Assembly (NCBI RefSeq): GCF_003086695.1
Contig: NZ_CP025999.1
Span: 2,335,680 to 2,399,679, forward strand
Source: Stenotrophomonas sp. SAU14A_NAIMI4_8
GTDB taxonomy: Bacteria; Pseudomonadota; Gammaproteobacteria; Xanthomonadales; Xanthomonadaceae
Direction of reading: 5' to 3'
DNA: 64,000 nt
The notes under the pieces were generated by a model that was not told where the DNA came from, ran no database searches, and was given only the letters and a program-made list of their open reading frames with translations. The position numbers and the translations under genes were made by a program. Each line of letters opens with the position of its first letter. The stretch's first letter is position 1. Shown here piece after piece: positions 8,820 to 17,994 of the stretch.

Positions 8820-8858
8820 GAAGCCACCGCACGCCTACGGTGCTTCAATTCCGGACCG

Positions 8859-8893
8859 GTCCTAATTCAGCGAACGGCCGCAACACCTAGCAT
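8859..8893 (+). promoter_or_regulatory. GTCC-N23-CCTAGCAT adhesin-type promoter, copy 1
   Basis: GTCC at 8859-8862 lies within the palindrome GGACCGGTCC. Exactly 23 nt follow, then CCTAGCAT (8886-8893), whose TAGCAT fits a TAnnnT -10 element. The start codon of the secreted protein is 31 nt downstream, with a good ribosome site at 8914-8918. The same layout occurs before both trimeric autotransporters and the fimbrial operon. Confidence 0.6.
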
Positions 8894-8923
8894 CGCCGCT
8901 GACTCTTGCTTCCGGAGGCACCC

Positions 8924-9535
8924 ATGCGTGCCCAACCTCGGCGCTGCGCACTGCTTGCGCTGGCCTGCAGCGCGGCATTGCTCGTGACCGCACACCTCGC
9001 TTCCGATGCTGATCCCACGCCCATCGTGCGCGCCGCACTGCAGCGTGACGACCTGCTGTGCCTGGGGCTCACACAATGGCCGCTCGATGTCGTCCAGGAA
9101 GGCCCACAGGCCCGCCAGGCGGCCGCACTGGCTGCGCTTGGATTGCTGCTTTCCGAAGAGATGGAGCTGGATCCATTGGCGGACGGCCATCGGGTCATGG
9201 GTATCCGCTATGTTCCAACGGACGCTGCCACCCCATATCTGCATACGCGCAGCATCGAACAACCCACGCTGATGGGCACCGAGGCGCGCGCCCTGCAGGA
9301 CATCTGCTGGGGCCGCAAGGCGTTGGATGCCGTCACCGAGTGGACAACGACCACGCCGCCGTTCGCGCGCGGTCGCGCGGTGTACAGCTACCACCTTGAA
9401 CTGGCGCCGTGGGCTACGCACCCCCGTGTGCTTGAAGCGTTCCCCGGTATTGGCCACGCACGATCCCAGGCCTCACACCCAGCGATTCTGTACCTGCAGC
9501 AGGACAGTCGCGGCTGGCGCGCCGTGCCCGAATAA
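8924..9535 (+). CDS. secreted or periplasmic hypothetical protein
   Basis: About 203 residues. ATG 8924 follows GGAGG with ideal spacing. An arginine-rich n-region and the hydrophobic stretch ALLALACSAALLVTAHLAS form a signal peptide or N-terminal anchor. The mature part has two cysteines (LLCLGL and DICWG), a conserved-looking central run on substrate or partner unknown, and no family motif I recognise. It is followed by a strong terminator. Its promoter carries the same box as the adhesin genes, so it is probably co-regulated with them and could be an accessory surface or matrix protein. That role is inference. Confidence 0.75.
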   Translation: MRAQPRRCALLALACSAALLVTAHLASDADPTPIVRAALQRDDLLCLGLTQWPLDVVQEGPQARQAAALAALGLLLSEEMELDPLADGHRVMGIRYVPTDAATPYLHTRSIEQPTLMGTEARALQDICWGRKALDAVTEWTTTTPPFARGRAVYSYHLELAPWATHPRVLEAFPGIGHARSQASHPAILYLQQDSRGWRAVPE

Positions 9536-9555
9536 GCCACACAGCGCATGCACCG

Positions 9556-9595
9556 AAACGCAGAACAGCGCCCGAGGGCGCTGTTCTGCGTTTTT
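9556..9595. terminator. intrinsic terminator between convergent genes
   Basis: A GC-rich stem of about 15 bp (CGCAGAACAGCGCCC pairing with GGGCGCTGTTCTGCG) with a very short loop is followed by TTTTT on the plus strand. On the minus strand the tract is weaker. It sits 20 nt after the secreted-protein gene and 18 nt from the end of the convergent adhesin gene, so it may serve both. Confidence 0.85.
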
Positions 9596-9612
9596 CCTCA
9601 ATGTGTCTGGAC

Positions 9613-12600
9613 TCAGTCGAACGCCATGCCAAAGCCAATGTTGAACAACGCTTGGTCACCCCGCGACATGGCCACACCGGCATTGAGGTTGAATCGACCG
9701 GACCGGCTCCAGCGCGACACACCCAGCGCGAAGGCCGATTCCCCCCGGTAGGTCGCCGTGCCCAGGTTCAGTGTCACTTTCCCCGGCAGGTTAGGCGTGA
9801 CCTGCACCAGCGCCGCCGAGGCAGCGATACCGCGATTGATCTGTCGCGACATATTCGACGCCTGTGCGCCAATGGCCTGCTCCATCGCTTCAACGCGCTG
9901 GTCGGTGTAACGATTCACCGACGCCATCTGCTCCTGCAGCTGCGCCACGTTGACCGCGTCGGTATCGGCGCTGCCAGCGGCAACATGGGCAATCTGGCGC
10001 TCGCCCCCGGCGTGCCCGACCGACACGCTGTCAGCGCGATCGGCGATGGCATCGGAACCGAGCGCCACGCTGTTGTCTGCACTCGCCTGTGCGCCGGAAC
10101 CGGCTGCCACGGCGCCCTGGCCCGTGGCTTCAGCCGGCGCACCATTGGCCACCAGCGCCTCGTTGCCGGTAGCGCCGTAGTACGGAAGATCCGCCCCCGC
10201 ACCACCGCCCGGTTGGCCTTCCAGCACCCCGACACGATCCTGCAGTCCATCCAACTGGCGGCCGATGCCTTCGCCAATGGCCGACAACTGGCCACCATTG
10301 ACCACCTCGCGGCTGCCCAGCTGTACGCGACCGTCGGCGACGTTGGCCAGCACGGTGCCTGCGGCCCCACCGAACATCACCTGGCTGCGATCGCTGCCCG
10401 CCACATAGCCAACCGTCTCCATGACATCACCATTGTCGCCCACCAGCCCCGCCTGCTTCAGCTGGCGCAGATTGATGGCGTCGGTGTCGTCGCTCGCATC
10501 GGCCACGTGGGTGATCTGGCGCTCGGCACCATCACGCCCGATCGATACGGCGTTGGCACGGTCGGCCACCGACCCTGCGCCCAGTGCAATGGAACCGTCC
10601 ACAGAAGCCTGTGCGCCCTGACCCAACGCGATGGCCCCGGCACCTTCAGCCTGCGCAGACGCACCGATGGCCAGCGCCCCACCGCCGCTGATCGAGGCAT
10701 CGTCGCTGCCATCACCACGGCCATCGACCTTCAGATAGCGGCTGTCCTCTGGCTGCGCCATCGACAGGCCGTCCTGCATCTGTGCCAGGGTCACTGCATC
10801 GGTCGCGTCATCGGCAGCCGCCAGGCCCTTCAACTGCCGCGCACCCGTCGACCCTGTCAGGTCGACCACGCTACCGGCACGGCCGGCCGCCACGGCAATG
10901 TCGCCGCTGGCGGCATCCTGGCGTACCAGGCCTGCGTCGCCGTCGTTCCACGCATCGATCTGGCGCTGCGTGTCCAGCACGTCGTCTTCGGTATGGGTGA
11001 CCCGCTGGTCCAACAGCTGCAGCTGCCCGTCCACTGCACCCAGCGCGGAACCCGCATCGTGGAAACGGCTGCCCTGCACGACATAGGTCGGGCCTGTCAC
11101 GATACCGGTGGCCGCGTCCACCTGCGCACCGCCACCGAGGGCGGCGACCGTGGCCTGCAACTGCTGCAGGTTGACCACATCGGTCGCGTCAGTGCCGTTG
11201 GCCACGTTGATCAACTGGCGCGTACCCACAGTGCCGCCGCCAAGGGACAGCACCTGGTCGCGATCCGCAACCGAGCCGGCGCCCAGCGCCACCGCGTTCT
11301 CACCGTTGGCGCGCGCGCCGGCACCGATGGCGACGCTGTCCTGCCCGGCCGCACGCGCGTCGGCACCCACGGCCAGTGAATGTTGACCGCCCGCTGCGGC
11401 CGCACTGCCCAGCGCCGTGCTGCCGGTAGCGCCGGTGGTCGCGGGCGTATCGACATCACCGGCTGCTGCCTGGAAGTAGCGCTGGGCAACCACCATATCG
11501 CTGCCCAGATCGACCAGTCCGGCACGCTGCGCGCGGTCTTCCGCATCCAGTGCGTGCAGTGCGTCACCGGTGCTGTGCACGGTGGTACCCAGCACATTGA
11601 AGTCCGGTGCCCGCAACGTGCCATCTGCAGCCACGCCTGCGCCAGCGCCCAGCGCCGTCGCCACACTGGCCACGGCGGCGTCGGCCTGCGCCTTGTTGAT
11701 GGCCTCGTCGCCGGCGGCCGCATCGGCAACACCGCCCAGACGGCGGGCATCCGCCGTTCCAGCCATGCCAATGGCGGCGCCATCACGATCCGCGCCGACG
11801 GTCAGGTCGGCGCCGGCCGTGGCCTGCTGGACCATGCCGATGGTGCCCTGGCTGACACGCGTGTGCAGATCATTCACCGACACTTCGACGCTGGACAGGC
11901 CGCCGTCCAGCCCGGTGAGCGCGCTGCCGATGCTGGTATGGGTTCCGCCGTGGGCGAGATCGAAGCCGGGGGCGATGACAGTGCCGTCGGCCGACAACGC
12001 ACCACCGGTCGCCTGCAGAAGTCCCTGCAGCTGCTGCACGCTGACCGCGTCATTGTCCTGGGTGCCATCGGCCATGTTCTCGATGCCACGGCGTGCCGTG
12101 GTTGAACCCAGGGCAACCGTGGCGTTGCCGCGGCTGACCGAACCGGCGCCGATGGCAACACTGTTGGCGTGCGTCGCACGGGCACCTGCGCCGATCGCGG
12201 AGGAATACTGCCCGCTGGCCGTCGCTGCACGGCCGAGAGCGATGCCGCGCTCGCCCGTGGCCACCGCCGCTGAACCCAATGCGGTTACCACCGTACCGGC
12301 GCCATTGGCCTGGAAGCCGATCGCGGTCGCGTTCCAGGTGGTGCGGGTGCTGGCGCCCAGCGAGGTCGCGCCGCTGGTACCCGAGCCGTTCTGGCTGTCG
12401 GACGTGGCACCGTAGCCGATCGAGACGGCGTTGGTGCCGGCGGCCAGCGTGTTGCTGCCCAGTGCGATGGCACCGTTGTTGGCGCCATTGCTGGCCGGTC
12501 GTGCAACGGCATTGCTGCCGATGGCAATCATGTTGATACCGTTGACGCTGGCGGCCGTGGCGTTGCTGCCGGCGTTGACCACCAGCAGGCTGTCATCGGT

Positions 12601-12843
12601 TGCGGCCAGCGGCAGGACGCCACGCAGCGCAGTCGGGTCCACGCAGGCCCCCTGCTGCAGTTCGTCCAGCGCATTGCACAGTGCCTGCTGGATTTCGTTG
12701 GCCAGCACGTTCGGAGCAATCATCGCGAGCAGTACGGCGGCAACGCCCGCGCACATGCGACGGCGACGGCCCTGGGCCAGTTCCGAGGCGACGACCCACT
12801 TGCCGGTGGCCGCGTTCCAGACAATGCGATAGATGCAGTTCAT
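9613..12843 (-). CDS. trimeric autotransporter adhesin (YadA/Hia-like) 1
   Basis: About 1076 residues, type Vc secretion. The start is ATG 12843 (CGGAG upstream): it begins with the extended signal peptide region, containing IYRIVWNAA and GKWVVASELA, typical of very large outer-membrane proteins. The head consists of many 14-residue YadA-like repeats (patterns such as AIGSNA and SVAIGAGS), with neck motifs of the type NVANGTDATDVVNLQQL between blocks. The last 90 or so residues are a coiled coil (YTDQRVEAMEQ) and the four-strand YadA anchor ending in FGMAFD. The protein should form a trimeric surface fibre for attachment. The neighbouring gene 13039-16347 is a paralogue. A distinctive promoter box lies at 12908-12942. 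Confidence 0.95.
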   Translation of the reverse strand: MNCIYRIVWNAATGKWVVASELAQGRRRRMCAGVAAVLLAMIAPNVLANEIQQALCNALDELQQGACVDPTALRGVLPLAATDDSLLVVNAGSNATAASVNGINMIAIGSNAVARPASNGANNGAIALGSNTLAAGTNAVSIGYGATSDSQNGSGTSGATSLGASTRTTWNATAIGFQANGAGTVVTALGSAAVATGERGIALGRAATASGQYSSAIGAGARATHANSVAIGAGSVSRGNATVALGSTTARRGIENMADGTQDNDAVSVQQLQGLLQATGGALSADGTVIAPGFDLAHGGTHTSIGSALTGLDGGLSSVEVSVNDLHTRVSQGTIGMVQQATAGADLTVGADRDGAAIGMAGTADARRLGGVADAAAGDEAINKAQADAAVASVATALGAGAGVAADGTLRAPDFNVLGTTVHSTGDALHALDAEDRAQRAGLVDLGSDMVVAQRYFQAAAGDVDTPATTGATGSTALGSAAAAGGQHSLAVGADARAAGQDSVAIGAGARANGENAVALGAGSVADRDQVLSLGGGTVGTRQLINVANGTDATDVVNLQQLQATVAALGGGAQVDAATGIVTGPTYVVQGSRFHDAGSALGAVDGQLQLLDQRVTHTEDDVLDTQRQIDAWNDGDAGLVRQDAASGDIAVAAGRAGSVVDLTGSTGARQLKGLAAADDATDAVTLAQMQDGLSMAQPEDSRYLKVDGRGDGSDDASISGGGALAIGASAQAEGAGAIALGQGAQASVDGSIALGAGSVADRANAVSIGRDGAERQITHVADASDDTDAINLRQLKQAGLVGDNGDVMETVGYVAGSDRSQVMFGGAAGTVLANVADGRVQLGSREVVNGGQLSAIGEGIGRQLDGLQDRVGVLEGQPGGGAGADLPYYGATGNEALVANGAPAEATGQGAVAAGSGAQASADNSVALGSDAIADRADSVSVGHAGGERQIAHVAAGSADTDAVNVAQLQEQMASVNRYTDQRVEAMEQAIGAQASNMSRQINRGIAASAALVQVTPNLPGKVTLNLGTATYRGESAFALGVSRWSRSGRFNLNAGVAMSRGDQALFNIGFGMAFD

Positions 12844-12907
12844 GGTCGTTCTCCGAGGGCGGGACGCCCGTTGGGGGTAGGCAGCAGGTCGTTGCAGCCA
12901 TGACTGG

Positions 12908-12942
12908 ATGCTAGGCAAGCGCCCCCCGCTGGCGTATCGGAC
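12908..12942 (-). promoter_or_regulatory. GTCC-N23-CCTAGCAT promoter, copy 2
   Basis: On the minus strand GTCC (12942-12939), 23 nt, then CCTAGCAT (12915-12908). GTCC is followed by GAT and preceded by TTTAGGCCGC. The predicted transcript would have a leader of about 58 nt before the first trimeric autotransporter. Confidence 0.65.
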
Positions 12943-13000
12943 GCGGCCTAAAGCGCGCCCGGATACACCCGTGGAATGGTTTGTGATTCAGCAGGTTGCG

Positions 13001-13031
13001 GCGGGGTGCGCGCTGAACTCGCGCACCCCGC
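13001..13031. terminator. terminator-like hairpin after adhesin 2
   Basis: A perfect 12-bp stem, GCGGGGTGCGCG with CGCGCACCCCGC around a 7-nt loop, starts 8 nt beyond the stop of the second trimeric autotransporter. There is no T tract on either strand, so termination may need Rho or the hairpin may protect the 3' end. Confidence 0.55.
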
Positions 13032-13038
13032 GCCGGTC

Positions 13039-16000
13039 TCAGTCGCCCAGCACCACGCCGACGCCCATGCGGAAGATCGGCTTGTCGCCGCGCGCCATGG
13101 ACGCGCCACCGTTGACATTGACGCGCCCGTTGTCGCTCCAGCGCGACACGCCCACGCCCATCGCCGTTTCGCTGCGGTAATTGGCCAGGTTGGCGTTGAT
13201 CGTGGTCTTGCCCGGCAGGTACGGCGTCATCGGTGCCAGCGCAGCGGCTGCGGCGATGCCCCGGTTGGCCTGGCGGTTGACCTGGTCCAGGCGCTGCTCC
13301 ATGCCGCTCCAGGCATCCTGCACACGCTCGTCGGCATACGCCTTGGCGTCGTGCACACCCTGTTGCAGCTGGCCCACGTTCACCGCATCGGTGGCCTGCA
13401 CGCCGGCCGCCACGTGGGTGATCTGGCGCACGCCGCCTTCGCGGCCGACCGACACGCTGTTGTCGCGGTCGGCCAACGAACCGGCACCCAGCGCAACGCT
13501 GTTGTCAGCTCGGGCCTCTGCACCGGCACCCGCCGCCACGCTGCCCTGGCCGACGGCCTGGGCCGGGTTGTCACCGGCCTGATCGCCGGGCTGCGGATTC
13601 GCACCGTAGTACGGCGGATTGCCGCCGCTGCCACCGCCGGCATCGCCGGCTTCCAGGGCACCGACGCGGCCATCCAGCTCGCCGATGCGGCCCTGCAGCT
13701 GGTCGCGCAGCGCGGCCAGCTGGCCACCGTTCACGGCCTCGCGGCTGCCTGCACCCACACGACCATCGGCCACGTTGGACAGTACGGTGCCATTGGCGCC
13801 GCCGAAGGTGACCTGTGCACGCTGGCTGCCGGCATCGTAGGTCACCGCATCCAGCATCTGCCCCCCATCGCCGACCAGCCCGGCCGCCTTCAGCTGGCGC
13901 AGGTTCACCGCATCGGTATCCTCGCTGCCATCGGCCACATGGGTGATCTGGCGTTCGGCACCGGCCGCACCGACCGACACGCTGTTGGCGCGATCGGCAA
14001 CGGCGCCCGCGCCCAGCGCCACGCTGTTGTCAGCCTGTGCCACCGCACCCTGGCCCAATGCCACGCTGCCCGCACCATTGGCCTGGGCCGATGCACCTAC
14101 CGCCATCGCGCCCTGCCCGTTGGCCTGCGCATCATCACTGCCATCGCCTGCACCATCCACCCGCACATAGCGGTTGCCGGTGGCGCGAAGGTCATCGACG
14201 GCCGAGGCCAGCTGGCCCAGGTTCACCGCATCATTGGCGTCGGTGCCCGCGGCCACGCCCTTGAGCTGGCGTTCGCCGTCGGTACCGCGCAGGTCCACCA
14301 CGGCGCCACCGGTACCGGCACCGATCGTCACAGCGGCGTCCGCGGCCGCCTGCTGCACCAGGCCGGCTTCGCCATTGCCCAGTTCCACCAGCTGCTGACG
14401 CAACTGGGTGATATCGCCTTCGTTGCGGGTCACGCGGCCGTCGATCACGGTCAGGCCACCATCCACCGAAGACAGCGCATCGCCCACGTTGTCGAAGGTC
14501 TGGCCCTGCACGCTGTACTGCGGGCCGGTCACCGTGCCAGTCGACGCGTTGTGCGCGGCGCCGCCGCCTAGGCCATCGATGACCGGACGCAGCTGCTGCA
14601 CGTTCACCGCATCCGCCGCGTCGGTGCCGTTGGCCACGTTGATGACCTGGCGGGTGCCGTTACCGCCCATGCCCCAGCCAACCGACACGACGTTGTCGCG
14701 GTCTGCTACCGCCTCGGCACCCAGCGCCACCGAATTCTCACCCGTGGCGCGCGCATTCGCACCGAGGGCAATCGCACCGTCACCATTGCTCGCGCGCGCG
14801 CCCCAGCCGATTGCCACGCCGTGTTCAGCGCTGGCGGCGGCACTGGCACCCGCAGCGATGCTGCCCGAACCCGTTGCAGCCGCCTCGTCGGCCACGCCCG
14901 AACCGTCCGCCTTGAAATAGCGGCTGCCTGCATCCAGTGCGTCGCGCAGGTCGGCCAGGTCCTGGCCGGTGCCGCCGACACGGCCGTCCAGCGCCGTCAA
15001 TGCATCGCCCACGTTGCCGTAGTTGCTGCCACCCACGGTGTAGGTGGGTGCACCGATGCGCCCCTGCGCATCGGCAACGCTGCCACCGCCAAGCGCATCG
15101 GCCACCGACGCCGAAGATGCCTGCAGCTGCGCCAGCGTCACGGCTTCGTCGGCCGAGGCGGCATCGGCCACGCCACGGAGGCGACGCGCCCCGGCAGTGC
15201 CACTGAAGTCCACCGCCGCACCGTCGGTGCTGGCGCCCACGGTCAACTCGGCACCCGGTGCCGCCTGCTGCACCAGGCCCACGGTGCCGTTGTCCAGCGA
15301 AGTGCTCAACTGGTTCAGGGTCGTGGTGGTGGTGGTCAGGCCATCGTCCAGCGCTTCCAGCGCGCTGCCAACGGTGGTGTGGGTGCCGCCATGGCCGAGC
15401 ACGTAGCTGGGCGCAGTGATGCTGCCGTTGGCGGCAACGTCGGCGCCGCCGCCCAGCGCCTGCACGCCCGCCCGCAGCTGCTGCACGATCACCGCATCAT
15501 TGGCCTGCGTACCCGCGGCGACATTGACGACCTGGCGGCGCAGCGTGCCGCTGCCGACCGACACCGTATTGGCGCGGTTGGCGACCGACGCACGGCCGAT
15601 CGCCACCGCACCGGCAGCCGTGACCTGCGACGAGCCACCGAGGGCGACGCCGCCTTCGGCGCTGACCGAACTGTTGTCACCCATTGCCACTGCTTCGGAA
15701 GCGCTGCCGCGCGCACCGCGGCCCACGGCCACCGCCCCCGAGCCGCTGGCATTGGTGTTGTAGCCCACGGCCACGCTGTTCCAGCCGCCGGCGTTGGCAT
15801 TGGCGCCCACGGCCAGCGAGCCTGCCGCGCCCTGTGCGTTCTGGCTGTTGGCGCTGGCGCCCATGCCGATGGCCACCGCATTGTTGCCCTGGGTGCTGGC
15901 GTTGGCGCCCATCGCGATGGCGTTGTCGGCGTTGCCGTCCGCATCGGCCAACGCGCGTGCGTTGTTGCCGATGGCGATCGCGCCCACCCCTGCGGCCGTG

Positions 16001-16347
16001 GCGGCGGCACCCGAGCCATTCACCTTCACATACTGGTCGTCGACGGCGGCCTGCACACCGATGGTGCGGGCCTGCGGCGACACCCCGGCGCCAGCGTCGG
16101 CATCGGCATCGGGCGCGACGCAGCGGCCCTGCGCATCGAGCACGCCCGGCTGGCCCTGGGCCAGGACACAGGTGGTGCCGTTGTCCTCGGCCGCCCACAG
16201 CGGCACGGCGAGCGTCAGCAGGCCCAGCGCAGCAAGTGCGCGTGCAGCCCCCTTGGTGCCCTTCTTGCTGCGGCCCGTGGCCAGTTCCGAGGCGACCACC
16301 CACTTGCCGATGGCCGCATTCCAGACAATCCGATAGATGCTGTTCAT
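13039..16347 (-). CDS. trimeric autotransporter adhesin (YadA/Hia-like) 2
   Basis: About 1102 residues. The start at ATG 16347 opens with an ESPR almost identical to that of the first adhesin (one residue differs in each half) although the following signal-peptide core differs. YadA-head repeats (for example AIGMGASANSQN and SVAVGYNTNASG), neck motifs (NVANGTDAADAVNVQQL) and stalk segments alternate through the passenger. The C-terminal anchor (RQANRGIAAAAALAPMTPYLPGK onward) ends in VVLGD. Six or so short neck/stalk modules are repeated within the protein and shared with the paralogue, so recombination between the two genes is plausible. It has its own promoter box at 16422-16456 and a terminator-like hairpin, so the tandem genes appear to be separate transcription units. 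Confidence 0.95.
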   Translation of the reverse strand: MNSIYRIVWNAAIGKWVVASELATGRSKKGTKGAARALAALGLLTLAVPLWAAEDNGTTCVLAQGQPGVLDAQGRCVAPDADADAGAGVSPQARTIGVQAAVDDQYVKVNGSGAAATAAGVGAIAIGNNARALADADGNADNAIAMGANASTQGNNAVAIGMGASANSQNAQGAAGSLAVGANANAGGWNSVAVGYNTNASGSGAVAVGRGARGSASEAVAMGDNSSVSAEGGVALGGSSQVTAAGAVAIGRASVANRANTVSVGSGTLRRQVVNVAAGTQANDAVIVQQLRAGVQALGGGADVAANGSITAPSYVLGHGGTHTTVGSALEALDDGLTTTTTTLNQLSTSLDNGTVGLVQQAAPGAELTVGASTDGAAVDFSGTAGARRLRGVADAASADEAVTLAQLQASSASVADALGGGSVADAQGRIGAPTYTVGGSNYGNVGDALTALDGRVGGTGQDLADLRDALDAGSRYFKADGSGVADEAAATGSGSIAAGASAAASAEHGVAIGWGARASNGDGAIALGANARATGENSVALGAEAVADRDNVVSVGWGMGGNGTRQVINVANGTDAADAVNVQQLRPVIDGLGGGAAHNASTGTVTGPQYSVQGQTFDNVGDALSSVDGGLTVIDGRVTRNEGDITQLRQQLVELGNGEAGLVQQAAADAAVTIGAGTGGAVVDLRGTDGERQLKGVAAGTDANDAVNLGQLASAVDDLRATGNRYVRVDGAGDGSDDAQANGQGAMAVGASAQANGAGSVALGQGAVAQADNSVALGAGAVADRANSVSVGAAGAERQITHVADGSEDTDAVNLRQLKAAGLVGDGGQMLDAVTYDAGSQRAQVTFGGANGTVLSNVADGRVGAGSREAVNGGQLAALRDQLQGRIGELDGRVGALEAGDAGGGSGGNPPYYGANPQPGDQAGDNPAQAVGQGSVAAGAGAEARADNSVALGAGSLADRDNSVSVGREGGVRQITHVAAGVQATDAVNVGQLQQGVHDAKAYADERVQDAWSGMEQRLDQVNRQANRGIAAAAALAPMTPYLPGKTTINANLANYRSETAMGVGVSRWSDNGRVNVNGGASMARGDKPIFRMGVGVVLGD

Positions 16348-16421
16348 GAAATTCTCCGTAGGCGAAGTGCCTGGTTGGTCGAACGGGTCGAAAGGCGGCC
16401 AGGGCCGCGTCCACGGGGAAA

Positions 16422-16456
16422 ATCGTAGGAAAGACAAGGCCCGGGCCGAATCGGAC
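16422..16456 (-). promoter_or_regulatory. GTCC-N23-CCTACGAT promoter, copy 3
   Basis: On the minus strand GTCC (16456-16453), 23 nt, then CCTACGAT (16429-16422), in which TACGAT fits TAnnnT. The upstream half reads AATTAGGCCCG before GTCCGATT. It precedes the second trimeric autotransporter with a leader of about 68 nt. Confidence 0.65.
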
Positions 16457-16517
16457 CGGGCCTAATTGCGGTGTGGCGTGGCAAACGCGTGGGCGGCGTT
16501 CAGCGCAATGAGGAGGG

Positions 16518-17006
16518 CTAGTTGTAGGTCATCGAGACCGTGATCGGCCGGCTGACCGTACCCGCGGACACTGCGGCCGCACTCTGTACGAACCGCGCGC
16601 GGAACGCATGAGTGCCGGCCGCAGTGGTCATCTGCGTCCATCCTCCCGGCCGCAGGCGTGCCCCGCTGCTGGTGCGCTGCAGCTCAATGCCGATGCCGGC
16701 CACGCCCTGGAACAGGGTCGCATCGTTGACGTCGGCACTGCCGTCGAAGTGCAGCCCGACGCGGGTGATCAACGGATCGCACTGGCTGACCACCACGTTG
16801 ATGTTCTGGAACGGCGTAGTGAACGCACCGGTGAACTGGGTCGACTGGTAGGTGCCAAGGTCGACGTCGGCCACGGCGATCCGGCATACCCCGGGCAGGA
16901 TGGTGCCGGTGACGTTGAAATTGGTGGTGGTGGCGGTCTGTGCCTGCGCGGCAGCAGCGCACAGCAACAGGCCGGACATCAGCAACAGGGAGCGGAAACG
17001 ACGCAT
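16518..17006 (-). CDS. minor fimbrial subunit 3
   Basis: A 162-residue fimbrial-type protein, exported through a signal peptide (MRRFRSLLLMSGLLLCAAAAQA). The mature protein has the pilin pattern: an early cysteine (GVCRIAV), a second cysteine (VSQCDPL) that should form the subunit disulfide, and a terminal beta strand ending SAGTVSRPITVSMTYN for donor-strand exchange. It is the last gene of the seven-gene operon, 9 nt after the preceding subunit. It is clearly paralogous to the gene at 17016-17495, suggesting a local duplication. Probably a tip or adaptor subunit. Confidence 0.85.
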   Translation of the reverse strand: MRRFRSLLLMSGLLLCAAAAQAQTATTTNFNVTGTILPGVCRIAVADVDLGTYQSTQFTGAFTTPFQNINVVVSQCDPLITRVGLHFDGSADVNDATLFQGVAGIGIELQRTSSGARLRPGGWTQMTTAAGTHAFRARFVQSAAAVSAGTVSRPITVSMTYN

Positions 17007-17015
17007 GGCGGGCCC

Positions 17016-17495
17016 TCAGTTGTAGGACAGCGAGACGGTGATCGGCCGGGTCACCCGGCCCGCCCCCACGCTGGCGGCAGACTGCAGGAAGCGCGCACGG
17101 AACGGATAGCTGCCGGCTGCGGTCACGTACTGCGTGCGGCTTCCCGGCGGAATCGGCACGGGCGTGCTGCCAACCACACGCACCAGCTCGATGCCCACCC
17201 CCTTCACGCCCTGGAACAGCTGAGCGTTGTCGGCGTCGGCGCTGCCGTCGAAGGTCATCGCCACGCGCGTCACCAGCGGGTCGCAATCGCTGACCGTGCC
17301 GTTGAAATCCACGTAGGGCGTGCCAAAGCTTCCGGTGAACAGGGTCGCCGAATGCGAGCCCAGATCGACATCGGGGAACGAAACGCGGCAGGCACCGGGC
17401 AGGATTTCGCCGGAGACGGAAAAGGGTTGGCTGTCCTGTGCCTGCACGTTCGCAGTGGCCAGGGCCAGCATCAGCACAACGGTCGAACGATGCAT
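17016..17495 (-). CDS. minor fimbrial subunit 2
   Basis: A 159-residue paralogue of the downstream subunit. The signal peptide ends at NVQA. The two pilin cysteines are in GACRVSF and VSDCDPL, and the C-terminus AGRVTRPITVSLSYN fits the donor-accepting last strand. Alignment with the neighbour is nearly gap-free in the central portion (TLFQG, VGIEL). It lies 9 nt from the genes on each side, all on the minus strand. It is probably assembled at the fimbrial tip together with the two other minor subunits. Confidence 0.85.
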   Translation of the reverse strand: MHRSTVVLMLALATANVQAQDSQPFSVSGEILPGACRVSFPDVDLGSHSATLFTGSFGTPYVDFNGTVSDCDPLVTRVAMTFDGSADADNAQLFQGVKGVGIELVRVVGSTPVPIPPGSRTQYVTAAGSYPFRARFLQSAASVGAGRVTRPITVSLSYN

Positions 17496-17504
17496 GGTGG
17501 TTTC

Positions 17505-17993
17505 TCAGTTGTAGGTGACCTGGACGGTCACCGGGGTACGAAGGGTGCCGGCCGATACCGTGCCGGTACGGATCAGCTGCGCGTAGAGCAGATAGCCACC
17601 GGCCGCCGAGCCGCTGGTGTACCAGTCGAATCCAGGCTGGTTGGGCGCCAGCGTCTGCCGCCCCGATGTGTACAGATGCACGGCCAGGCCGCGCACGCCG
17701 CCGTTGGCGGGCACCGCAAAGTAGCGCGCATCACTGCTGTCGGCATTGCCGGCCAGACGCACATGCAGCACCCGCAGGTCGGCGGCGCAGCTGCTGCGGT
17801 TGAGTACGAAGCTGACCGCGGGCGAGCTGGGGTTGCTGCTGAAGTACGGCGCCTCGAAGGTGCCCACGTCGACATCGGCCACGCTGAACTGGCAGGTGCC
17901 CGGCTGGAAGCGTCCGCTGAAGCGCACGGTCAGGTCCGCTGCCTGCAGCGGGAGCGCGGACAGCAGCAGCGCGATGGCGAGCAGCAGGCGCAT
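17505..17993 (-). CDS. minor fimbrial subunit 1
   Basis: About 162 residues. The ATG at 17993 lies one base after the stop of the adhesin gene, so translation is coupled. The signal peptide (MRLLLAIALLLSALPLQA) precedes a pilin-type domain with cysteines in GTCQFSV and SSCAADL and a C-terminal strand LRTPVTVQVTYN. More divergent than the two downstream subunits. The pattern of one two-domain adhesin and three minor subunits suggests a composite tip. Confidence 0.85.
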   Translation of the reverse strand: MRLLLAIALLLSALPLQAADLTVRFSGRFQPGTCQFSVADVDVGTFEAPYFSSNPSSPAVSFVLNRSSCAADLRVLHVRLAGNADSSDARYFAVPANGGVRGLAVHLYTSGRQTLAPNQPGFDWYTSGSAAGGYLLYAQLIRTGTVSAGTLRTPVTVQVTYN

Positions 17994-17994
17994 C

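Noticed and set aside
9601..11379. 592-codon open frame on the plus strand opposite the first trimeric autotransporter
   Set aside because: Repetitive, low-GC-bias antisense frame produced by the codon pattern of the adhesin repeats; the minus-strand product has complete domain architecture.
14821..16428. Long plus-strand open frame opposite the second trimeric autotransporter
   Set aside because: Same explanation: shadow of the repeat-rich adhesin with no start signal or domain.
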